Assembly: GCF_009669325.1 (NCBI RefSeq)
Contig: NZ_SZWE01000001.1
Coordinates: 402-64,401, forward strand
Direction: 5' to 3'
DNA from: Roseovarius bejariae
GTDB lineage: Bacteria > Pseudomonadota > Alphaproteobacteria > Rhodobacterales > Rhodobacteraceae
DNA length: 64,000 nt
A program made the translations under genes and the position numbers. The notes below the pieces were generated by a model, which saw only the letters and a list, made by a program, of their open reading frames with translations, was not told where the DNA came from and ran no database searches. Shown here piece after piece: positions 1 through 5,983 of this stretch (within the stretch, counting starts at the first letter, position 1; each line of letters starts with the position of its first letter).

Positions 1-516
1 TTTTTGGACGGCCAATATCTCGCATTGTGTCGCAAGCCAGGTCCAGGACCAGTGGTATAAATCAGTCTTGCGGAGAAGATTCTTCGGAATCGAAACTGGC
101 GAATGATCAGCCCGTGCAACAAACTCGTTGGAGATGGTAATGACGGCGTCGATACCATTGGCTTTTGCCATCTCGACATAACGCTGCACCTGATCCGCCC
201 CGAGCTTTGATTTGCCGATCTTCGCCTCGATCAATGCACTCCAGGTTGTTTTTCCAGTGGAGACGATCAGGAGACCATCAGGACGATCGTTCGTGTCACT
301 TCCTTCCTTGAGAACAACCTCTGTGAATGCTTCGATCGTGGTTCTCTTTCCGACCCTCATACCGACGGTGCTCAAGACCGCCGTTGCCAAGGGCGGAATC
401 TGGGGGAGAAGCGAGAGAAAAATGGATGCTATCCTTTTCTCGCGACTGGTGTCGGCCAGGACCGGGAAGAGGCGCGCAGGTTCCCCTTGCTTCAAAAAAT
501 CAGGTAAATCGGCCAT
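1..516 (-). CDS. PD-(D/E)XK nuclease-like protein (C-terminus cut by window edge)
   Basis: An open frame reads off the left edge; 172 residues are visible. The start is ATG at 516, with AGGAG seven bases upstream. The protein begins MADLPDFLK and contains RPDGLLIV (about residue 78 to 85) followed by LIEAKIG (about 95 to 101). Asp80, Glu97 and Lys99 have the spacing of the PD-(D/E)XK nuclease core. A later segment, AKANGIDAVITISNEF, resembles the fourth strand of that fold. Proteins of this kind are common in accessory regions and are mostly uncharacterised; a DNA-cleaving or anti-phage role is inference. It is the last visible gene of the integrated element and shares the minus-strand direction of its neighbours. 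Confidence 0.6.
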   Translation of the reverse strand, partial: MADLPDFLKQGEPARLFPVLADTSREKRIASIFLSLLPQIPPLATAVLSTVGMRVGKRTTIEAFTEVVLKEGSDTNDRPDGLLIVSTGKTTWSALIEAKIGKSKLGADQVQRYVEMAKANGIDAVITISNEFVARADHSPVSIPKNLLRKTDLYHWSWTWLATQCEILAVQK

Positions 517-750
517 TTTTATCTCCTAAAGGTTGTTTTGACCCTAAATAGACAAACGGTCGTGCGTCAACAAAGCCGCGGAAGCTGAAGGTGTCGACAT
601 GGCGTTTGGAACGCACCGCTATGTCTGTGAAAGCCTGATCCGGAGCGCTAAGCTGCGTAGCGTGGATACCTACTTCCACAAATTCAGGCCCGATGTCTGG
701 TTTGCATCGCGTCCGGCTATCTCGAGCGGGAATTTATGCAGGCATTAGCG

Positions 751-1302
751 CTACCAACGGGAGCGGCGCCAGTTAAAAGGGTCTCCTGTACCCTCTGGGA
801 TTTCCATGTAGAAGTGATCCTGGTGCTCAAGTAGGTATTCCCAGACTGTCTGCTGGACCATGTATGGCCATTGCAGAGCGCTATGCGTGCCGCTCAGTTT
901 TATGACCAGACCCTTCGACTCGAGCGGAGCAAGTCTCTGATCATTGAACTCGGCTGCGAAAGCTTGGCGCCGGGACGAAACAAGATATGCCAGGATTGCG
1001 CGCTCCTCTTCGGGCGCTTCCTCGACATTTCGGATCAGCCGCTCGCGCCGCGCCTTTTGCGCCTTACGCTTCTTTAGGATAGCCCACACCTTGACGGGCA
1101 CGTATGCGATATTCGCCGTCAAAATGCTGAAGGAAAACACGCTTGTTACAACTGCCGCTGTCAAAACGATATCCGGGGTTGCGCTTAGATATGGCAGATC
1201 ATAGAAGTCTCCGGCGATAATAATAGAGCAGCCGACCAGCGCCGCGAGCGCGGGGAACCAGCCCGCTTGCATTGCTGCGACAAAATCCTTGAGTGAAGGC
1301 AT
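751..1302 (-). CDS. SieB-like two-helix membrane protein
   Basis: A 183-residue protein. I chose ATG at 1302 because AAGGA lies eight bases upstream; an in-frame Met 16 codons earlier has no visible ribosome site. Two hydrophobic segments lie near the N-terminus (about WFPALAALVGCSIIIAG and IVLTAAVVTSVFSFSILTANIAY). A basic stretch (KKRKAQKARRER) and a soluble domain with EEERAILAYLV and LAPLESKGLVIKL follow. This layout matches superinfection exclusion protein B (SieB), a prophage inner-membrane protein that blocks incoming phage. The family call rests on layout and a few motifs only, so it is tentative. Its position among element cargo genes fits a phage-exclusion role. No partner gene is adjacent. 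Confidence 0.5.
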   Translation of the reverse strand: MPSLKDFVAAMQAGWFPALAALVGCSIIIAGDFYDLPYLSATPDIVLTAAVVTSVFSFSILTANIAYVPVKVWAILKKRKAQKARRERLIRNVEEAPEEERAILAYLVSSRRQAFAAEFNDQRLAPLESKGLVIKLSGTHSALQWPYMVQQTVWEYLLEHQDHFYMEIPEGTGDPFNWRRSRW

Positions 1303-1764
1303 AGGGAGTCCTTGCAGCCGTAGGCGATTAGACTCAGGAATTAGGTCCATCTAACACCACAGGGAAAGCCCAACGTGCATCGCCGCGTGCTTTCAACATT
1401 TGCCGTAAGGAGTTTGTGGGGCGTTGCGCAGACTATCGCAGCACGATTCTTTGTTGATTTCTTTGCTTTCATACCATTTAAGCAGTGAAGGGCGACAGAC
1501 CGGCTGAAACAGCGTCCACCCACCTCTACGGTTTTCGCGCGAGCGGATGGCAAGTGGCAAGTCGGATCCCAGGACTGCCTTCGGTCAGCCCTCTAATTTT
1601 TCAGATTCGTTTTTTGAGACATCTCAGCGGTTTGCGAAGACCAGCGGCCGCTCCATGAAAACCGTCTGGATCAGAACAGGGAAACGAACCCTATTCGGTC
1701 TGTTGGGAGGAGCGTAGGGAGATTCTTCCATGTCGCAAACGCCGCCGTCGAGACCATCCGCTGT
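1303..1764. other. Intergenic stretch without a supported gene
   Basis: About 460 bases between the SieB-like and VasI-like genes. A short minus-strand frame of 70 codons exists at 1341-1553, but it has no good ribosome site and its composition looks arbitrary. I see no tRNA, strong terminator or repeat here. It may hold the promoter of the SieB-like gene or decayed sequence. Confidence 0.4.
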
Positions 1765-3051
1765 TTAGAACGAGATCCCCATCGCCTCTAACGTTGCGCG
1801 GTCCGGCGCGCCGGTCGCGGGCAGATCGTTGGCTTCCTGGAACGCCTTCATCGCGCTCTGACTACCGGATCCCCAGACGCCGTCAGGCGTACCGGCATTG
1901 AAACCAGCATTGTTCAGAAGCGTCTGGATGGCGCGATAGTCATCGCGATCGAGATCCAACAGCGATACACCGCACGCCGCCGCGACCGCTTCGGCCGACG
2001 CCCTTACGCCGGCCAGATCGAAACGCGCGTCATATTCCCGACCACGTTTACCCTCGGCACGAAGAAAGAGTGTCTCGGCGTCGTAGAGACTGCGAATGAA
2101 GCGCAGACCGCGCTCGCCGAAAAGACCGCCGCCCTTGTTGTTGGTCAGTTGGCTCCAACTCTGGTTTTCAGCGGCGGCATCATCAATTCGGACAACCACC
2201 GGGATCGTGTTGCTCTGGAAGTCCGAAAGGATGATGTCGCCGGTGTCGTAGACGACCGAGGGAGTTCCCTCGACGCATTGCAGAAGAAGGCGCCTCTGGC
2301 CGGAGAAGGCTTTGGTGTCGAAAGCGGAGAAGTTGATAGCGAGAACCTTGGGTGAGTCATCGACAGCCGCGCGTGTCTCCTTGATGGCAAACCAACCCTT
2401 GAAGCGGAAATCACTCTCGGCGAGGGATGGAAACGGCTCGGCGGCGTAATCGATCTCGGGATGATCCGGGTCGGCCCAGGGCACATCGGACGCTACTCCG
2501 GCATCACCATCTTCGGGCGTGCTGTCCGGGCTCGCCACCTCCGGCGGTGCGCCTGCCGTGATTTGTGGCGTTGCGATACCGTATTGTGCCTGAAGCCATG
2601 CCAGCCGCAGCTGTGCAAGCGTCAGTTTTTCGGTTTCGAGGCGCGACAGGGCAAGGGCCTGAACAAGGCCGCCGGAGGTTTCTGCCTCGCGCCGCGCCGT
2701 CTTGATAGCACGCTGCTGGTTTTCGATGTCAGCAAGAATCTCCGCAGCCCGATCAGGGTCGGGTTCCACGGAAGGAACGACCAGCTCGGGCGTAAGACCT
2801 GCCGCATCGCCGAGGGCGCGATTCTCGATCAAGGCACGGTTCAGCCGAAGAACTTCAAGGCGGTATTGCGCCAAGGATTGAATGGCACCGCCGTCAAACT
2901 GAGCGATGGTTTGCTGTGCTTCCGCGATCCGATCTTCGATCGCGGGTAGCTCGGAAACGGGATCTGCCTGTTGCGCGAATGCGGGCAGGGACGCAATCGC
3001 TGATGTAAGGACCAGTGCTCCAAGGCAGCGACGGTGTTTTCGTATAGTCAT
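1765..3051 (-). CDS. Secreted VasI-like protein with C-terminal peptidoglycan-binding domain
   Basis: A 428-residue protein with a Sec signal peptide (MTIRKHRR, then a hydrophobic core ending PAFA-QQ near residue 26). Residues about 30 to 165 are helical and coiled-coil-like. A middle domain (about 215 to 355) has a Cys (LLLQCVEG) paired with a later Cys (AAACGVS), and motifs such as RFIRSLYDAETLFLRAEG and RFDLAGV. This pattern resembles the VasI/EvfG family associated with type VI secretion. Residues about 365 to 428 form a PG_binding_1 repeat (YRAIQTLLNNAGFNAGTPDG, then SAMKAFQEANDLP). No type VI structural gene is visible nearby, so a free-standing envelope role is possible. The function is unknown. 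Confidence 0.55.
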   Translation of the reverse strand: MTIRKHRRCLGALVLTSAIASLPAFAQQADPVSELPAIEDRIAEAQQTIAQFDGGAIQSLAQYRLEVLRLNRALIENRALGDAAGLTPELVVPSVEPDPDRAAEILADIENQQRAIKTARREAETSGGLVQALALSRLETEKLTLAQLRLAWLQAQYGIATPQITAGAPPEVASPDSTPEDGDAGVASDVPWADPDHPEIDYAAEPFPSLAESDFRFKGWFAIKETRAAVDDSPKVLAINFSAFDTKAFSGQRRLLLQCVEGTPSVVYDTGDIILSDFQSNTIPVVVRIDDAAAENQSWSQLTNNKGGGLFGERGLRFIRSLYDAETLFLRAEGKRGREYDARFDLAGVRASAEAVAAACGVSLLDLDRDDYRAIQTLLNNAGFNAGTPDGVWGSGSQSAMKAFQEANDLPATGAPDRATLEAMGISF

Positions 3052-3308
3052 CCTGTCCCCAATTGATTGCCGATGTGAACACGTTTCTTAAAACACAGCT
3101 CACACGTGCATTCAAAGGCTCATAAACACGCAAGCCAGAGCGGGAAAAGAAATTCGGCATTTGAGTGCGATTCCGCGCGTTGGTTTTTCCACGCGAGAGA
3201 TAAGGCCCGGCGCTCCCACCCAAGTGACAGGCTCTCCAAACCATACGCATCAGACATTCTCAGAACATCAGGCTCAATTCGCGTGGCGCGGACCTCCTGC
3301 ATGCGGTC

Positions 3309-3324
3309 GTTGGCAGCTGCCAAC
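3309..3324. other. parS: Candidate parS site, copy 1
   Basis: The perfect 16-bp palindrome GTTGGCAGCTGCCAAC lies in the intergenic gap just beyond the antitoxin stop. It matches GTT-N4-GC-N4-AAC, the pattern I recall for RepABC plasmid centromere sites. The same 16-mer occurs twice more, inside the nearby parB gene. Confidence 0.7.
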
Positions 3325-3341
3325 GGCAGGAAACTGAGGGT

Positions 3342-3962
3342 TCAGCTTTCCATCGTCGCGACCAGTTCGCGTAGTTGCGGTAGGGAGGCTGGATACTCCG
3401 GGGCAACCAGGTCGGATCGGATCTCGCGAACAACGCCACGCAGAACCTGGGTTTTCTTCAGCCCCGAGATCTTCGCGAATGCGGCGAACTCCTCCTCGAA
3501 ATCATGGGATACCTTGAATGACAGGCGCTTGCGGGGAACCTTCACTTTCGCTTTCGGCTTGGCTGCCTTGGCCTCCAGAAACAGTTGCTTGATCCGTTCA
3601 GCGCCCTGCGGGTCACGCGCCATCTTCCGGACGTAAAACGCCAGAAGAAATTTGCGATGCCGCACGGACGCGCGCTCGGAAATCCGGGTCGCGGCGGCGT
3701 CGAGGATCTCGATGTCCGATGCGGGCACTTGGGCCTCGAGAGAGACCTCGACCTTCTCTCGCGCACGCCGGATTGCAGGTAGGGACTGGGCGGGGATGGC
3801 CACGACCTCGCCGCAGCGATCGCAGACGGAGGCCAGGATATCCTTCACTTTTCCGGTTCCGTCATCGAAAGGGACATCACGGTAGAGGAAGGTCGTCTCG
3901 ACCATGTCCTGGCAGGTCTCGCATATTGCCTTGGATTTGTCGCCGGCACTGTAGAGTTTCAT
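3342..3962 (-). CDS. MqsA-like zinc-finger antitoxin with ribbon-helix-helix C-terminus
   Basis: A 206-residue protein whose start lies six bases after the stop of the upstream toxin-like gene. The N-terminus has two CxxC pairs, Cys14/Cys17 and Cys47/Cys50, with spacing like the zinc domain of MqsA/YgiT antitoxins. The middle is helical. Residues about 145 to 181 (KRLSFKVSHDFEEEFAAF, then KKTQVLRGVVREI) fit a ribbon-helix-helix DNA-binding unit: one strand and two helices. E. coli MqsA instead carries a helix-turn-helix C-terminus, so this looks like a domain swap. Expected role: neutralise the toxin and repress the operon. It is the last gene of the primase-parB-parA-toxin run, where it would favour element retention. 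Confidence 0.6.
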   Translation of the reverse strand: MKLYSAGDKSKAICETCQDMVETTFLYRDVPFDDGTGKVKDILASVCDRCGEVVAIPAQSLPAIRRAREKVEVSLEAQVPASDIEILDAAATRISERASVRHRKFLLAFYVRKMARDPQGAERIKQLFLEAKAAKPKAKVKVPRKRLSFKVSHDFEEEFAAFAKISGLKKTQVLRGVVREIRSDLVAPEYPASLPQLRELVATMES

Positions 3963-3968
3963 GGTGTG

Positions 3969-4265
3969 TCACCTATGGACGCTGAGAAAGAAGGTTTCCG
4001 GATCGAGGAAGTAGAACTTGATGTACCAACCGTCCTTGCGAAGGATGTGCACATCGACCGTCTTGACCATGTGGTGCGGCTGCATCTCATGATCCTGACC
4101 GCGGCACTTAATGATGATCTCGATGACATCTTCTTCGGAAACGGTATTGCCATAGAGCAGGTTCTTGGTCTCGATCTCCTGACGCTCCTCGATCTGGTAG
4201 GTCTTGTTGCGCAGGGCTTCTATCGCGCGCCGCTTTGCCTCCTTGAATCCAACCTTCTTGGTCAA
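3969..4265 (-). CDS. MqsR-like toxin of a type II toxin-antitoxin pair
   Basis: A 98-residue protein, the same size as MqsR. The start is a TTG at 4265 with GAGGAA nine bases upstream; no ATG is better placed. The C-terminal half (DHEMQPHHMVKTVDVHILRK, then GWYIKFYFLDP) is a string of predicted beta strands, compatible with a RelE/MqsR-type mRNA interferase fold. Similarity to MqsR is weak at sequence level. The call rests mainly on size, fold pattern and the toxin-first order directly upstream of a zinc-finger antitoxin. It lies 30 bases downstream of parA and is probably co-transcribed with it. The target and catalytic residues are not established. Confidence 0.5.
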   Translation of the reverse strand: MTKKVGFKEAKRRAIEALRNKTYQIEERQEIETKNLLYGNTVSEEDVIEIIIKCRGQDHEMQPHHMVKTVDVHILRKDGWYIKFYFLDPETFFLSVHR

Positions 4266-4295
4266 TATACGAACTTCCTCGTAAAAATCAAGTTG

Positions 4296-4952
4296 TCAAC
4301 TCGAGCAACTCTTTAACCTGCCGCGCACTTCCGCGAAAAGCATAATGATTTCCCGGACAGCCTTCGATCCTGGTCGATCGAACTCTGTGATCGCCTGGCC
4401 GGAGATCAGTGCCTGCATGAACGCCTTGCGTTGACCGAGCTGCGCCTTGGCCACCGGCACGTCCGGGTACAGGTCCTGCAGCACCGAGGTGGTGTCGTCG
4501 GCCTCCGGGCCAACGGCCGGAACCTGGCTCAAGACGAAAAGACCTGGACGTTCGGCCTGCTTCAAGATTTCCACGGTGCCATCCGCCGCTTTGATGTCGA
4601 AAGGGCCGGGCCGAATGGGAATGACCACGAGGTCCGCCGCGCGGATCGCCGCGTCGATCGTGCCGCCGGCATGGGGCGGCGTGTCGATCACCACGTAGTC
4701 GGCGCCGTCCTCCTGCGCCTGAGAGAGATAGGCAGAGAGGTTGCCGGGCATGGCTTGCAGGACGATTGGGTCCTCGAGTTCGCGGAGCTTTGCCCAATCT
4801 GCGACGGACCCCTGGGGGTCGAGATCCAGCAGGATCACCTCGGCATCCTTCTTCGACTGCATCGCCTGGACCGCAAGATGGATCGAGATCGTGCTTTTGC
4901 CGGCGCCGCCCTTCTGTGTCGCGACGGCGATGACTTTTGTTTTCCGGGTCAT
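4296..4952 (-). CDS. parA: ParA-family partition ATPase (short form)
   Basis: A 218-residue ATPase with the deviant Walker A motif KGGAGKST at residues 14 to 21, the Walker A' region LLDLDPQGS and the Walker B-like YVVIDTPPHAGG. It has no N-terminal DNA-binding extension, so it belongs to the short class rather than the roughly 400-residue RepA of RepABC plasmids. ATP-dependent ParA proteins move ParB-bound DNA over the nucleoid. Its ATG overlaps the parB stop by four bases, giving the order parB-parA, the reverse of the usual parAB. The ParB partner is RepB-like, so pairing a short ParA with it is unusual. Confidence in the family is high. Confidence 0.9.
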   Translation of the reverse strand: MTRKTKVIAVATQKGGAGKSTISIHLAVQAMQSKKDAEVILLDLDPQGSVADWAKLRELEDPIVLQAMPGNLSAYLSQAQEDGADYVVIDTPPHAGGTIDAAIRAADLVVIPIRPGPFDIKAADGTVEILKQAERPGLFVLSQVPAVGPEADDTTSVLQDLYPDVPVAKAQLGQRKAFMQALISGQAITEFDRPGSKAVREIIMLFAEVRGRLKSCSS

Positions 4953-5932
4953 TCGCCCTCCTGATGGTCATTCACTGCGTCGCTGATGTCCTCGACCATG
5001 CGGTGGGACTCGTATTCCCGCAGCATCTGCACAACGAGCAACTCTCCGTTTTTGGCAAGCCAGTCGAGAAACCCGGGTTTGAGGTCCGTGCGAAGAGCCA
5101 GCTGGAGCCCGGTCCCGCCACGCTTGATCGTGCCCACGGGCCTTTCGTGGGACGGCAGGCGGACTTCCCGCGTGGCCGGTGTTGGCGTCTCCTTCCGGGC
5201 AACCTGAGGCTCGGACCGAAAGGCAGCGTCGTTGAGATGGGAGAAGCGGGCATCGGAATCGCTGAGGCTGTGCCCCTCGGTGTTGGCAGCTGCCAACGCG
5301 TCGCGCATCCGGGGCAGCGCCGTCTCGTCGGTCGCCATGTGGGCCACGAGCTTCTCCCAGCGGGGTCGTCCGATCCCGGGGGCCTTGCCCACAAAAGAGA
5401 GGATGTCGTCCGGGACGCCGCGGCCGATCTTCAGATACCGTGATCTGTCTGTCTTTCCGCAGGAAAAAGCGGCGTCGATATCTGCCGGGGATATGTCGGC
5501 CTCATCGACCATGCGCGCCGCGAGCTTCGCGCGCTCGATATAGGTCAGGTCTTCGCGCGCGATGTTTTCGATCGCCTGGCCCATTACCATGGACTTGTCG
5601 TCGAGATCCTGGATCTCGGCGCGCACGTTGATCCCGGCGTGGTGGCAGGCCGCGAGACGCCGACGACCGGCAACGATCTCGTATTCACCAGGCTTTTCGG
5701 GATGCGGCCGCACCAGGATCGGCACTTTCTGCCCGGCATTCCGCAGGCTCTCGGCCAGGGTTGCGATCTCAGCCTGACCAACATCAAGACGATCCGCGAG
5801 GCCGCCGGCATGGACCAGTCCCGGGTCAAGTTCGACGATCCGGCCAGATGCCGGGCCGGTGTTGGCAGCTGCCAACCTGGGTGTTTTCGATCGTGTGGCC
5901 AAGTCCCGTAGAGAATTCCTGCGTCGGGGCAT
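4949..5932 (-). CDS. parB: RepB-like ParB partition protein
   Basis: A 327-residue protein whose start at 5932 has AAGGAAA eight bases upstream. The N-terminal ParB/CTPase domain shows EYEIVAGRRRLAA (C-motif type) and ENIAREDLTYIERAKLA (ENxxRxDL). A helix-turn-helix domain follows. APGIGRPRWEKL (about residue 190) is a signature I associate with RepB proteins of RepABC plasmids. RepB-type ParB binds parS and, with ParA, segregates the replicon. Two perfect copies of the candidate parS palindrome lie inside this gene, at residues about 19 to 24 and 212 to 217, where they encode LAAAN. The next gene, parA, overlaps by four bases. A roughly 50-base gap separates it from the upstream primase gene. 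Confidence 0.9.
   Translation of the reverse strand: MPRRRNSLRDLATRSKTPRLAAANTGPASGRIVELDPGLVHAGGLADRLDVGQAEIATLAESLRNAGQKVPILVRPHPEKPGEYEIVAGRRRLAACHHAGINVRAEIQDLDDKSMVMGQAIENIAREDLTYIERAKLAARMVDEADISPADIDAAFSCGKTDRSRYLKIGRGVPDDILSFVGKAPGIGRPRWEKLVAHMATDETALPRMRDALAAANTEGHSLSDSDARFSHLNDAAFRSEPQVARKETPTPATREVRLPSHERPVGTIKRGGTGLQLALRTDLKPGFLDWLAKNGELLVVQMLREYESHRMVEDISDAVNDHQEGE
5282..5297. other. parS: Candidate parS site, copy 2 (inside parB)
   Basis: The palindrome GTTGGCAGCTGCCAAC lies within the parB coding sequence, identical in all 16 bases to the copies at 3309 and 5861. It encodes Ala-Ala-Ala-Asn on the minus strand, so it may serve as both codons and centromere. Confidence 0.7.
5861..5876. 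other. parS: Candidate parS site, copy 3 (inside parB, near its start)
   Basis: The third perfect copy of GTTGGCAGCTGCCAAC lies about 55 bases into parB. Being close to the parB start, ParB binding here could also regulate the parB-parA genes. Confidence 0.7.
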
Positions 5933-5983
5933 GGGGCGTTTCCTTCTATGTTTGCAGCCGTCGCTTGGGAGGAGATCTGCGGA

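Noticed and set aside
599..748. A 49-codon plus-strand frame between the PD-(D/E)XK and SieB-like genes
   Set aside because: No ribosome site and no recognisable family; it could be a fragment of a former gene, but nothing supports this.
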